In this document: in pieces, positions 33,404 through 42,493 of the stretch
Numbering within the stretch: the stretch's first letter is position 1
Layout: each line of letters begins with the position of its first letter
Assembly (NCBI GenBank): GCA_009904015.1
Contig: WYEQ01000021.1
Coordinates: forward strand, 1-54,328
Direction of reading: 5' to 3'
DNA from: Desulfurococcales archaeon
Lineage (GTDB): Archaea; Thermoproteota; Thermoprotei_A; Sulfolobales; Fervidicoccaceae
Length of the DNA stretch: 54,328 nucleotides
Translations under genes and position numbers: made by a program
The notes under the pieces: model-generated
Seen by the model: the letters and a program-made list of their open reading frames with translations, nothing else
What the model was told of the DNA's origin: nothing
The model's database searches: none

Positions 33404-35195
33404 GCTTAGATTCAGAGATAAAAACAAGAAGAAAACTCCTCAGAGAAAGCCAGGTGAGCTCCGGGCTTCTCTGGGCGAAATCTACGCGTTAACAGCTCTT
33501 ATCTTGTTTGAGGGCTTGGCTAAAAGGCTTGTTAAGTCCTTTGAGATTGACAAGGCTATTGATAGGGCCGGCATGAATGTTCACCCCGTGCTTTACTTAT
33601 CCAAGGCTCTCCTCAACACTTTTGTTGTTTTCTTAGCAGTCCTAGTACCCACTACTATTTCTTTACTTCTAGCTTCAACCACTCTTTTAACCAAGATAAT
33701 CATGGTGTTGATAGTAATCACAGCGCCAATAGTCACATTCGCTATTTATCTAGCACTGCCATCTTTCAGGGCTGGTGATAGGAAGAGCGGTGTGGAGACG
33801 GAGCTCCCATTCTTCATGGCATACGCATCAGCAATGATGAGGGGAGGCCTAAGCATAGAGAAAATCATTGAAAGAATCGCTAACCTAAGGGTCTTCAAGG
33901 CTATGAGAGAGGAGGCGCAGAGAATACTTACTAATATTAGGATTTTCGGTCAGGACCCAATGACCGCTATTGAGAACGTTGTTCATCATCACCCATGCAC
34001 TGTTTTCAGGGACTTGATGCTTGGCTACACAATCACGCTTAGAACGGGAGGAGACGTTGTTCACTACATGGAGATACGTACACAGGAGATATTCGAGGCT
34101 AGGATGAACGAGATTAAGCGTATAACTGAGAGGCTCAGCAGCTTCCTCGAGCTGTACATCGTTATCGGCGTCATCATGAGCATAACGATATTCGTGTTCT
34201 TCGCTGTGTCGGGCACCCTATCAGCAGCTACTGCCGGTAGGCCTGTTGGTCAGGTTCAAGCAAGCTTGTTCATGCCTTCTCTCTACAACTTCGTCATCCT
34301 GCCCATCCTGGGCTTGGTTGTCTTGTTCATGATTCACGCCTCCCAGCCAAAGACGCCTATCCCCCTAACGATTCCCTACTACGTGTTGCTCGGCATGGCC
34401 CCCCTAGCAGCCCTCTCCTTCTTAGCCACTCTAAGCCTGACTGGGGGGACAAACGCTCTATACGGAAGCATTGGGGTTAGGGAGGTTCAGTCACTGATGA
34501 TAAGCGCAACAGTGGCTGCGCTTGTTTTATCTGTTCCTCCATGGCTATCCTATAGAGCCTTGATGAGGGGTCACAGAGGGCTGGTCTCAGCTACAGCTGA
34601 TTTCCTGAGGGAGATGAGCGAGATTAGGAAAACAGGCTTATCGCCGGAGAAGTGCTTTGTTCAGCTGTCAACCAAGGACTTCAGGAACCTGACACCGATA
34701 GTCAGCAAGATAGGCGTGGCGATAAGCCTTGGACTAAGCATAGAGGACGCCATGAGGAGGGTTCTGAGGAGAATAAGGGAGTGGTTCGTAATAGCTATAT
34801 TCAGGTTCCTCACGGACACCATTGTCGTTGGAGGAGGATCCCCCGAGGTCATAGATATGCTCGCGCGCTTCACCCAGACGCTGAGCGAGATGGAGAGCGA
34901 GCTGAGGAGGAGGATGAGGAGCTACGTGCTCCTGCCCTACTTCGGCGCGGTTATGCTGGCCGCCTCACCCATAATAATAATAGGGTTGCTCGCAACGGCG
35001 GGGGGAATATCAACTGAGTCCCTCGGGCCCCTGATGGCTGTTCTGGGGCTTGGAAGCCTGGTGAACTCATACATAATGGGCCTAATAGCGGGCAAGACAG
35101 GAGAACTAAGCGTAGCGGCTGGATTCAAGCACGCGGCCCTAATGGTAGTCATAACAACAATAGCAACGCTACTAGCAATAAAACAGTACACATGA
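33384..35195 (+). CDS. Pilus assembly membrane platform with two T2SF/TadC domains
   Basis: Two type II secretion F domains are arranged in tandem. The first runs from about ELPFFMAYASAMMRGGLSIE to MMRGG..FRDLMLGYTITLRTGGD. The second, near residues 410-520, has LREMSEIRKTGLSPEKCF and FLTDTIVVGGGSPEVID. Hydrophobic helices lie between and at the C-terminus. The double-domain architecture is usual for archaeal type IV pilus and archaellum-like platforms. ATG 33384 lies inside the ATPase gene (20-base overlap) and is preferred over TTG 33348. Confidence 0.9.
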   Translation: MKLTLPKLRFRDKNKKKTPQRKPGELRASLGEIYALTALILFEGLAKRLVKSFEIDKAIDRAGMNVHPVLYLSKALLNTFVVFLAVLVPTTISLLLASTTLLTKIIMVLIVITAPIVTFAIYLALPSFRAGDRKSGVETELPFFMAYASAMMRGGLSIEKIIERIANLRVFKAMREEAQRILTNIRIFGQDPMTAIENVVHHHPCTVFRDLMLGYTITLRTGGDVVHYMEIRTQEIFEARMNEIKRITERLSSFLELYIVIGVIMSITIFVFFAVSGTLSAATAGRPVGQVQASLFMPSLYNFVILPILGLVVLFMIHASQPKTPIPLTIPYYVLLGMAPLAALSFLATLSLTGGTNALYGSIGVREVQSLMISATVAALVLSVPPWLSYRALMRGHRGLVSATADFLREMSEIRKTGLSPEKCFVQLSTKDFRNLTPIVSKIGVAISLGLSIEDAMRRVLRRIREWFVIAIFRFLTDTIVVGGGSPEVIDMLARFTQTLSEMESELRRRMRSYVLLPYFGAVMLAASPIIIIGLLATAGGISTESLGPLMAVLGLGSLVNSYIMGLIAGKTGELSVAAGFKHAALMVVITTIATLLAIKQYT

Positions 35196-35246
35196 AACAC
35201 AGTAAAACAAATATACAAAACAAAAACAAAAACCAGCTATAACATT

Positions 35247-35292
35247 TAAATACCAATCCCCATTAAAAATAAAGATCAGTAATAATGGAGGT
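35247..35292 (+). promoter_or_regulatory. Pilin promoter and strong RBS
   Basis: A TATA-like ATTTAAATA lies about 50 bases before the pilin ATG. A Shine-Dalgarno GGAGGT sits six bases before that ATG. The pilin thus appears to have its own strong expression signals, separate from the ATPase and platform genes. Confidence 0.55.
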
Positions 35293-35298
35293 AAAAAC

Positions 35299-35700
35299 AT
35301 GAAGACAAAGAAGGGAATATCCCCAATACTCGCGACAGTCATACTAATAGCAGTGACCCTAGTAATAGCCGTGGGAGTAATAGGATGGGTAATGGGAATA
35401 TGGGGAAGCATGGGAAGAACTGAAATGCTCAGCGTAACACCCATAAAACTTAGTAACGATACTCTTGAGCTTCTTATAATTAACCAAGGACAAATAACAG
35501 CGACGATTAAAAATATCACTGTCGAAGGCTTGGGTGCGTGTGATAATATATCTCCAACTAATGTTATTCAGCCAGGAAATTCAACGACTATTACGTGCAC
35601 TATAAGTGGAACCCAAGGAGCAGTCGCTGGCGTTGTGTACACGGTTAAGGTAATAACAAGCAGTGGTAACATATACCAGACACAGGTAAGAGCTGAGTAA
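35299..35700 (+). CDS. Archaeal type IV pilin
   Basis: The class III signal peptide is textbook: MKTKKGISPILATVILIAVT, with PibD cleavage expected between Gly6 and Ile7 and a hydrophobic polymerisation helix following. The body of about 100 residues is rich in beta strands, with two cysteines (GACDN and TITCTIS) that could form a disulfide. It probably forms the main filament assembled by the ATPase and platform encoded upstream. Confidence 0.92.
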   Translation: MKTKKGISPILATVILIAVTLVIAVGVIGWVMGIWGSMGRTEMLSVTPIKLSNDTLELLIINQGQITATIKNITVEGLGACDNISPTNVIQPGNSTTITCTISGTQGAVAGVVYTVKVITSSGNIYQTQVRAE

Positions 35701-35708
35701 ACGGTATT

Positions 35709-35742
35709 GTCTTTTATCTTTTTTAAATAAAAATCTTTTTTA
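35709..35742 (+). terminator. T-rich terminator after the pilin gene
   Basis: Two T-rich tracts (TTTTATCTTTTTT and CTTTTTT) follow the pilin stop within 45 bases, fitting archaeal intrinsic termination. Confidence 0.5.
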
Positions 35743-35762
35743 ATTACTGTTCAAAATGTTGC

Positions 35763-36165
35763 TTAAGTTTTTATTATTAGCGGCATTCCTATTATCTTGA
35801 ATCCTATTGTGAAGTCCTAGTCATTCGTGCTTCCTGTACAATAGGGAGCGTTTATTCCGATGCTTATTCGGGCCTGGCTGTTCTTTGAAACCGGATGAAT
35901 AGACTTATCGGTATCTTGGCGAAGTACTTGTCTGTTTGTGGTTTGCTTATAGGTGTTTGGTGATAACTACATAGTTCCCGGTGGTCTAGTTCTCTTGTTG
36001 TTGTTCCGCCTTGATAGCCCATCAATATTATTTTCATCATTGCTTTTGCGTCATTGTTGTCCTGCAGTTAGTTTGTTCCGGAATGGCTCTGTAGTGAACT
36101 AATTGGTAATAGTTATCACTATGGCTGGTAATCAGTATCCATTCATTGTGCAGGCTGTTCAAGGA
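35763..36165 (-). pseudogene. Decayed paralogue of the giant prepilin-like proteins
   Basis: The 550-base gap after the pilin gene is not empty. Its minus strand encodes, in broken frames, the last 100 or so residues of a protein like the one at 36254-37906. One frame reads AMMKIILMGYQGG, then TTTRELDHRELCSYHQTPIS and TDKYFAKIPISLF. After a frameshift near 35870 it continues ARISIGINAPYCTGSTND, an in-frame TAG (35817-35819), then DFTIGFKIIGMPLIIKT and stop. These align with ILLVDESGN, SISELYLYHRTVISN, YRVAIEIQDPYLLDGTIND and ADITIGLDL of the neighbour. Upstream of about 36000 only scattered coding signal remains. Confidence 0.7.
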
Positions 36166-36253
36166 TCACAGTGAGAAACATTTAAGTTAATTAAAATTTT
36201 AGGAAAACTAAATGTTTTTTGTTTTATTGTTTTTATTTTTTATAGCTAGTTTT

Positions 36254-37906
36254 TTACTCTCTCTTTACTGGCAGTATGGTGAATAGGTCTAGTCCTATTG
36301 TTATGTCTGCGTCGTTTATTGTTCCATCTAGCAGGTATGGGTCTTGTATCTCTATCGCTACTCTGTATTTCCCTGTCGGCGGAAGCAGTATGTAGCTTGT
36401 TATCTGTGTCTTCCAGGCGTAGCTGTCAGTTGTGTAGTTGCTTATAACCGTTCTGTGGTATAAGTATAGCTCCGATATGCTCACTGTCCTGGCGATGTAA
36501 GCGTTGCCGCTCTCATCTACCAGGAGGATCCTCACAATATCTCTCGGTTCAGTTATATCGTAGGACCCCTGCTTGCCCGGTATGGGGATGGTCTGGTTAT
36601 CTGGGTAAACGTTGTCGTGGAACAACATGTTTGTGTAGAGAACAATGCCCTGGTACTCGGCTCCATCTATGTAGCCTGAGGGATCCCCAGTTAGGCTGCT
36701 CAGGTTTAAGTATAAATGGAGAGGAGTGTTTGAGTAATCAACCAGTTTTTTTGCCTGGTTAGCCGGGTTTCTATCATCAGTGTTGGTGGCGTTCCCGTAG
36801 CTCGCGTCCTCGGTCAGCAAAACAATGTCTATTAACCCGTTTCTATCTATGTCCCCGACGAATAGGTATGGGTAATAGTTATTGTATGTTCTGTTAAGGC
36901 CGATGCTTGTTGCAATGCTGCTATTAACTCCTCTTATGACAACAACGCCCTCAGCCGTGCCGCTGATGTTAAGAGCCAGCCCCGTTAATGCTCCGTAGTA
37001 CCATGGCCCCACAACATCTCTCGGGGTACCAGTGTTGCTAGCAATAATTGTGCCCGGGCTACTCGTGTTGACAATGCTTATTGTGCCGCTGAAACCATCT
37101 ATTCTTAGCCTGATTACCTCAGCAATGTAATTAGTTGTGTTAAAGAGCAGTGGATTATTGTTTATTGTGATGTTTGTCCTGTTTCCAGGCGAGTTGTTGT
37201 TCAGCATGACGACCAGCAAGTTGTATTTGCTCGGGTCCCTGGGTGACTGGCCAACAAGCAATGCGCCGAAGACAGCGTTCCCGCCCATTATGTTTGCGTT
37301 TCTGTAAATCTCGTTTGCCTCGACCACGTAAGTAATGTTACCAACAACGCTGTTTGATATGTTCTGGCCTCGTAGTGGAATGCTTATCTGGTCCCCCGGT
37401 ACACCAAAGTAATCGCTCAGGTCATCCGTGGTGCTGATGTTGATTGGGAGATGGCTCATCTTCACTAGGTAAGCGCTCTCAACGATGACTTCTTTTTTAT
37501 CAGGCTTTATTACTACTCCATCGCTTGTTACTATCGCCTCTATATCAGTTAAGGCCTGGTTAATGACGCAGTTCTGCAGGGGGGTCATTACATGAGTGCA
37601 GTTGCTGTTAGCGTCGCTGAGGTACAGAGGGTACAGCTTATCGCCAATCACGTAGAAAACGTACTTCAAGCTCAACGTGCCACTTCCTTGATTAGTAATA
37701 ATAGTTGTTGCTCCGCTAACCCTTATGGATAACTGCGTTGAGGCCGACTTCTCTATGTACTGCGAGTAGTAGGAGCTTGCCTCAAGGATATCCTTGGTTT
37801 CTCTTAAAACGAGTGCTCTATAGGAAAAAAGCGCTAGTGCTAGTCCAGCCAGTACTATGAATCCAAGAACAAGAACCGATAAGCCTCTCCTAATCTTCAG
37901 GCTCAT
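36254..37906 (-). CDS. Giant prepilin-like secreted protein, paralogue 1
   Basis: The N-terminus MSLKIRRGLSVLVLGFIVLA fits a class III (PibD) signal, with R-G-L-S at the cleavage site and a polymerisation-type helix. The body of about 500 residues is Asn/Thr/Ser-rich with many N-glycosylation sequons. A segment near residues 347-367 reads PYLFVGDIDRNGLIDIVLL, an FG-GAP or EF-hand-like D-x-D-x-N-G-x-x-D calcium loop. The C-terminus has the module QDPYLLDGTINDADITIGLD shared with its neighbours. The ATG follows directly on the stop of the upstream gene. Function is unknown; a filament cap or adhesin is plausible. Confidence 0.75.
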   Translation of the reverse strand: MSLKIRRGLSVLVLGFIVLAGLALALFSYRALVLRETKDILEASSYYSQYIEKSASTQLSIRVSGATTIITNQGSGTLSLKYVFYVIGDKLYPLYLSDANSNCTHVMTPLQNCVINQALTDIEAIVTSDGVVIKPDKKEVIVESAYLVKMSHLPINISTTDDLSDYFGVPGDQISIPLRGQNISNSVVGNITYVVEANEIYRNANIMGGNAVFGALLVGQSPRDPSKYNLLVVMLNNNSPGNRTNITINNNPLLFNTTNYIAEVIRLRIDGFSGTISIVNTSSPGTIIASNTGTPRDVVGPWYYGALTGLALNISGTAEGVVVIRGVNSSIATSIGLNRTYNNYYPYLFVGDIDRNGLIDIVLLTEDASYGNATNTDDRNPANQAKKLVDYSNTPLHLYLNLSSLTGDPSGYIDGAEYQGIVLYTNMLFHDNVYPDNQTIPIPGKQGSYDITEPRDIVRILLVDESGNAYIARTVSISELYLYHRTVISNYTTDSYAWKTQITSYILLPPTGKYRVAIEIQDPYLLDGTINDADITIGLDLFTILPVKRE

Positions 37907-39415
37907 TCACGAGGCACCTAGAACAATGCCTATATAATCAACAACCAAGGTGAAATCAACATCATCCCACGAGTCGCCAAGCCCCGGGTCATAGGGATCA
38001 ACAATGTCGAAGGCAACGTAGTAAGCTTTATCGGGGATTTTTGGTATGGGGATTAAGTACTCCTTCACGTATCCGTAGCCCTCATACCTCTGGATTTCAT
38101 AGTAAGTTGTCGGGTACCTGTACACATAATCGTTTATTGAGGGGTCGTAGAGGCCGATCCAGAACACCTCACCATTCTTCGTTGTTTCACCTATGTTTAC
38201 TAAGGAGTTATCCCAGAACCAGAGCTTAACCGTAACTCTTACGTAGTCAGCTTGGGTCGAGTTTATCGGGTAGCCATTTATGATGACTCTCAGCGGGTAT
38301 TGTGAATAGTCAAGAGCCCTAACGCTATTTAAGTAGTCATTATAGCTATTCCCATCGCCTTGTGTGGAGTAGTCAATAGTTGTTAGAATAAAGCTCTGAT
38401 ACCCCCTACCAAACAGGTCTCCGACAATGAAGTATGGGTCGTAGCCAAGATAGTTCGTGTTTCCATACAATGGGCAGTTTACGCTTGGGTTTCCGCTCTG
38501 AGTGGTGTATAGCGCTGCGTAATCAGCTGTTCCGTTCAGAAGCAAAGTCAAGTTAGTGTATATTCCGGGAGAAGCGATAGCATTAGGAGAAGATGGCTGA
38601 GTAATGTTGTAAATAGCTCCGCTGAAGCTCCACAGAACAACCCTGTATCTTTTATAAAAATCATTGTCTTTTAGATAAATCGTGTTCCCCCCTATAGTCA
38701 CATAAGAATCAGTGGTATTGCTATCTCCACCAGCAATAAGGATATTCCATACTCCAGAGCTTGAAGGGTCTTTCGTTAAAATGATATTATTGCCTTTAAG
38801 CTTTGCCTCAAAGGTAGTGTTCAACCTGCACTGAAGAACCCTAAAGACGGTGGGTCCCTCCTTGATTGTTTGGAGCACCTCTTTTGTGGGATACCTTAGT
38901 GACTGATCGATATATAGTCCGGTTTGATTCTCGTAATAGCTTATCCTATTCTCCAGTAGGTTGGTCTCGTTCAGGCTTCTAGTTATAACCTCGCTTCCCA
39001 CCATGTAACTCACGCTTATATGCTCTCCTCTGCTACCAATTATCACTAATGGAACGTAATCACCGCAATCAGCGCTTACTGATGAGCCAGGGGGCACAAC
39101 GGTAGTATTGAAAAGGCAGGGCCAAGAGCTAGGTTTAGCGCTCTGAACAAGCAATGCGTTGCTGATTGGTGATTTCACCACGACTTTATCAATAACGATT
39201 GGCTGGTTACCCTTGTTTATAATTAATAGCTCCTTACTATTAGAGCTATAAAAACCATATGCACCTGGGCTAAGCAGGTGCTCGTTAGCCTCAATCACAG
39301 CTGGCATGTTGCTTATGGGCGCAACGACCCCTAGTTGAGAAAAATATGAAAAAACACCTATGATAGCTACACCAACAATAACCAGGGAGATTATCTCAGC
39401 CAGCTCATTCTCCAA
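37907..39415 (-). CDS. Giant prepilin-like secreted protein, paralogue 2
   Basis: A hydrophobic N-terminal helix (AEIISLVIVGVAIIGVFSYF) starts at residue 6; the preceding MENEL lacks a clear class III site, unlike the other members. Cysteines occur in WPCLFN, ADCGDY and NCPLYG. The central module PYFIVGDLFGRGYQSFILTT is homologous in position to the calcium-loop segment of paralogue 1 but lacks its acidic residues. The C-terminal module is VDPYDPGLGDSWDDVDFTLV. The start is TTG 39415, with AGGTGC in the gap after the preceding gene. Second-last gene of the four-gene operon. Confidence 0.72.
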   Translation of the reverse strand: MENELAEIISLVIVGVAIIGVFSYFSQLGVVAPISNMPAVIEANEHLLSPGAYGFYSSNSKELLIINKGNQPIVIDKVVVKSPISNALLVQSAKPSSWPCLFNTTVVPPGSSVSADCGDYVPLVIIGSRGEHISVSYMVGSEVITRSLNETNLLENRISYYENQTGLYIDQSLRYPTKEVLQTIKEGPTVFRVLQCRLNTTFEAKLKGNNIILTKDPSSSGVWNILIAGGDSNTTDSYVTIGGNTIYLKDNDFYKRYRVVLWSFSGAIYNITQPSSPNAIASPGIYTNLTLLLNGTADYAALYTTQSGNPSVNCPLYGNTNYLGYDPYFIVGDLFGRGYQSFILTTIDYSTQGDGNSYNDYLNSVRALDYSQYPLRVIINGYPINSTQADYVRVTVKLWFWDNSLVNIGETTKNGEVFWIGLYDPSINDYVYRYPTTYYEIQRYEGYGYVKEYLIPIPKIPDKAYYVAFDIVDPYDPGLGDSWDDVDFTLVVDYIGIVLGAS

Positions 39416-39425
39416 CCCAATGCAC

Positions 39426-41123
39426 CTACGATATAGGGATAATAACCAGAGACTCTATGAGCAGAGTCAAGTCAAGGTCATTCACATAATTGCCGCCTTT
39501 TTTGTTTAGGAGGAAGGGATCCCAGATTTTTATTGCTAAGTAATACTCCTTTACGCCGACTACCTGTGGCGAGGGGAGAGGAACATAAATGCTCGCGGTT
39601 TGGGGAAGAGTAAGCGGTGGGCTAGTTATTTTAGTTGTAGCTAGCTCTCGCAGAGTAAAGCTTCTGCCACCAACAGTGTTTCCATCGGAGTCTACAACTG
39701 ATATGCTAAAGATCTCGCTATCAAGAGCCGTATCATAGTTTGTGTAATCCAGCTCGTTGTCGTGATACCTGAATTTCACGTTTATTAGCAACCCGCTGAA
39801 TGCCTGGTTAGTGATGATTATGTTTCTAGGCTTGAAGTATAAAACCAAGGGACTAACAGAAACATCGCTGTTCGGTGCATCGCGTGTTCTCAGGTCATTT
39901 ATATCATTGACACCACCATAATATACATCCTCGGTCGTGAACAGAATTGATAAGCCACTGGTCGTGTTGCTCGTTCTATATAACATTATGTATGGCTCGT
40001 AGCTTGAAGGATAATTAGACTGAGTTTCACAGTATATGTACACGGCTTCAGCAGTACCATTCAATGAAAGCTTGGCTTCGCCAGATTTTGATAGATAGAG
40101 AAGAGTAGATGGGTCGTCCGGTGGATATGTATAATTAGCTTTTACTCCATTTGGCAGGGTAAGAGAGAATACGTAGCTAGGGGAAAAAGTTTTGAACCCA
40201 AGTATTTTTATTCTGAAACTCTTCGAGCTGGAGTCGCACCAGCCGTTAGGCGGGTTATTGTTATTAATCGTTATGCTTCCACTTACCTCATCGCCAGTAA
40301 TCATGATGTTGAAACTATCGTTTCTTGATGGATGATATCCGAAGAAAATGTTGCCGGCCACTATATTGTTCAAAGTAATGTTTACACTAGAAAAGAATAG
40401 ATTTAAGACGTAAGCATCTTTATTAGTAGTATTACTTTTTGGTTCATCTTTGCTTATGTACTTGTAAACGCCGAGGCCACCGAATGTGCCGTTTTGGACC
40501 AGTTCAAGCGTTGGAAGCGCTACCTGTGTTTCATCGTGTATTAGCCCACCGCTTGAGAGTTGCTGGCTAAGGGTGCTTCCAGTTACGCCCTGCAGTGGGA
40601 AGACCTGAATAGCTGTGAGGTATGCTGTTTGGCTTTGTTCTCCATATATATTGGTTAGCTCTTCCTGCGTGTATACTCTGCTCTTGATTATCTCTCCGTC
40701 GCTAGTGATTGCTAGAACCACTATGTTGTTGCACCCGTTTTGCTGGCAAAGGTCTCTTAGGTCCAGCGCGTTGCTTATCCACGTGTTAGGATTAAGTTCT
40801 ATGTTTACCTTCGTGCTCCTGATTACCCTCTGCTCTTCACCAAGTATAACGAGGATATACTCTATTTTCTTCGGGACTAGTCCCCTGTTGTTCAGGATTA
40901 TCTGAGCCGTGTTGTTGCTATCAACGACCCCAGTGAGCCTTACATCGCCGGTCGCCTCGAGGCCCGACGAGTACAGGTTCTCCTGAAGAGTGCTGGCTGA
41001 GCTCGAGTATAGTTGCGCTGAGCGTCCATGAAAAACTATGTAGGCTGGGACAACGATGACCAGGAGAATAAAGGCTAATAGCACAAAGGATATAGCTCCT
41101 GCCTGGGCCTTCTTTATCTTCAT
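39426..41123 (-). CDS. Giant prepilin-like secreted protein, paralogue 3
   Basis: The N-terminus MKIKKAQAGAISFVLLAFIL fits a class III signal (K-A-Q-A) with a hydrophobic helix. The 565-residue body is rich in Asn, Ser and Thr. Its module PYIMLYRTSNTTSGLSILFT lies where paralogue 1 has the calcium loop, followed by TEDVYYGG, close to TEDASYGN in paralogue 1. The C-terminal module is WDPFLLNKKGGNYVNDLDLT. Cysteine pairs (CQQNGC, WCDSS, YCETQ) could stabilise the fold outside the cell. The ATG immediately follows the TAA of the first operon gene. Confidence 0.74.
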   Translation of the reverse strand: MKIKKAQAGAISFVLLAFILLVIVVPAYIVFHGRSAQLYSSSASTLQENLYSSGLEATGDVRLTGVVDSNNTAQIILNNRGLVPKKIEYILVILGEEQRVIRSTKVNIELNPNTWISNALDLRDLCQQNGCNNIVVLAITSDGEIIKSRVYTQEELTNIYGEQSQTAYLTAIQVFPLQGVTGSTLSQQLSSGGLIHDETQVALPTLELVQNGTFGGLGVYKYISKDEPKSNTTNKDAYVLNLFFSSVNITLNNIVAGNIFFGYHPSRNDSFNIMITGDEVSGSITINNNNPPNGWCDSSSKSFRIKILGFKTFSPSYVFSLTLPNGVKANYTYPPDDPSTLLYLSKSGEAKLSLNGTAEAVYIYCETQSNYPSSYEPYIMLYRTSNTTSGLSILFTTEDVYYGGVNDINDLRTRDAPNSDVSVSPLVLYFKPRNIIITNQAFSGLLINVKFRYHDNELDYTNYDTALDSEIFSISVVDSDGNTVGGRSFTLRELATTKITSPPLTLPQTASIYVPLPSPQVVGVKEYYLAIKIWDPFLLNKKGGNYVNDLDLTLLIESLVIIPIS

Positions 41124-41804
41124 TTATCTCAGGCTCACGTCATATGTTTTTATAATGTAGAGGGAGTCCTGGAAAGGAACCCCTATGTACAACCTTACTT
41201 TAAAAGCGCTTTCTCCGGGCGAGACAAGAACTATCTCGTTCTCTCCAGCTCGGTAATCTAATCTACATATGGGAACCGCCTGCTGAGGTAGAAGCTCGTT
41301 TCTCTGTGCCTTATAGTAGTTTAGGTTTACCCAGCTCGCCGTGCCTTGAGGCCTTAACAAAATCTTTTCTGGGCTCATGGTGGAATACAGATGGGCTCCA
41401 GGACACTCGTTCTCATCGAGGCTTCCATCGCTTTTGTAGCATAATAGATTGTCGCCGTTCTCCATGTTCTCCATGTAGACCCTCACGTTGGAGCACTGTA
41501 GAAAAGAGGAGGCCCCCGTTTCATCAAAGACCTCGGTTGCAACAAAGAATGTCCCGTTGCTGTTATCCAGTCTCCTGAATAATAGCCATATATCTCCCCT
41601 CGAGTCATCTACGGCGATGGTCCTGACAAGCTGGCTAGTCAGCTCATAAGCTAGTAGAGAGTCCCTCTGCATCTCCCTAGTACTCTCCCTGGACAGGGAG
41701 TTAAAGTACGATAGAAAACCAATACCCAGAGCTAGGGCTACTCCTACGAGTATAACTAGAGCTATTATGCTTGACTGTCCTTTCCTATTCAAATTTAAAA
41801 CCAC
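41124..41804 (-). CDS. Prepilin-like protein, first gene of the operon
   Basis: The GTG start gives MVLNLNRKGQSSIIALVILV, with a good class III site (K-G-Q-S) and a polymerisation helix. The body of about 190 residues includes ADDSRGDIWLLFRRL-like strands and four or more cysteines (LQCSN, LLCYK, NECPG, ICRLDY). It lacks the C-terminal module of the three larger proteins and may be the minor pilin that starts or connects them. A TATA-like TTTATAATG near 41846-41856 lies in the upstream gap, the likely operon promoter. Confidence 0.75.
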   Translation of the reverse strand: MVLNLNRKGQSSIIALVILVGVALALGIGFLSYFNSLSRESTREMQRDSLLAYELTSQLVRTIAVDDSRGDIWLLFRRLDNSNGTFFVATEVFDETGASSFLQCSNVRVYMENMENGDNLLCYKSDGSLDENECPGAHLYSTMSPEKILLRPQGTASWVNLNYYKAQRNELLPQQAVPICRLDYRAGENEIVLVSPGESAFKVRLYIGVPFQDSLYIIKTYDVSLR

Positions 41805-41917
41805 AGCTACATCCTGGTAATAATATTTACATATCTATACATTATAAAGCTTATTAATATAATTGCAACTTAAATTATGAATAACTGAAAACTGCAGGTT
41901 GGAAAAAAGCTAGAACC

Positions 41918-42436
41918 TTAATAAGAAAAAACGTTAGCGTTCTTTTTACTCCTCGCTTTCACAACCGTGTACATGTACAATGGGCAATCGATTATGTCTT
42001 TAGGACTTATTATCGTTGGCTCAGTAATCATGAAGGCTTTCTCGGGTGAAAGCCCCTTCTCAATGTAGTTGATTGCTAGGCTTAGCTCAAAGGCTTTTGC
42101 ATCATCAAAGCCGTAATCCTCCTTCAGCTTCTTCATGTTGTAAACCAAAGATAAAAGCTCAGCTATGCTTTTTTTCCCATCAAGTACTTCGTCGATAATT
42201 GATTTCAGCTTCTCTAATTGGGGGAATCCAAGCGTAAACTCCACTTCGTCTTCTGTTTCCTCATTGCCAGGGCCAATCCCGATAAGCTTTATGGCTAAAC
42301 GTTTTTCTGCGTAATCAAGACCGAACTCCACGTAAGAAGGCTCTCCCGGCAAGTAGTAAGTTAACACGTGCTTGTGCTCTTTGCCCTCATAGATTATCAG
42401 TGAATCATCGATGGTCTTGACAATCTCAGTGCTCAT
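41918..42436 (-). CDS. Hypothetical protein
   Basis: I do not recognise this protein. The frame opens at 42541, but its first 35 codons are the reverse complement of an insertion-sequence end, so the ATG at 42436 (MSTEIVKTIDDSL) is the sensible start, giving about 172 residues. GGTGTG lies just before it. The N-terminal half is beta-rich (LTYYLPGEPSYVEFGLDYAE) and the C-terminal half helical (KLKSIIDEVLDGKKSIAELL), ending in a basic tail. It follows fixX on the same strand and may once have been part of that unit. Confidence 0.65.
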   Translation of the reverse strand: MSTEIVKTIDDSLIIYEGKEHKHVLTYYLPGEPSYVEFGLDYAEKRLAIKLIGIGPGNEETEDEVEFTLGFPQLEKLKSIIDEVLDGKKSIAELLSLVYNMKKLKEDYGFDDAKAFELSLAINYIEKGLSPEKAFMITEPTIISPKDIIDCPLYMYTVVKARSKKNANVFSY

Positions 42437-42493
42437 TTTCACACCAATTTTAATCCTTAAAGCGCTGGCTATAAAAAGAGAAAGACGAAAAGC

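Noticed and set aside
34652-35017. Long alternative-frame open stretch inside the pilus platform gene.
   Set aside because: Out-of-frame shadow of a strongly supported membrane protein, with skewed, charged composition and no start context.
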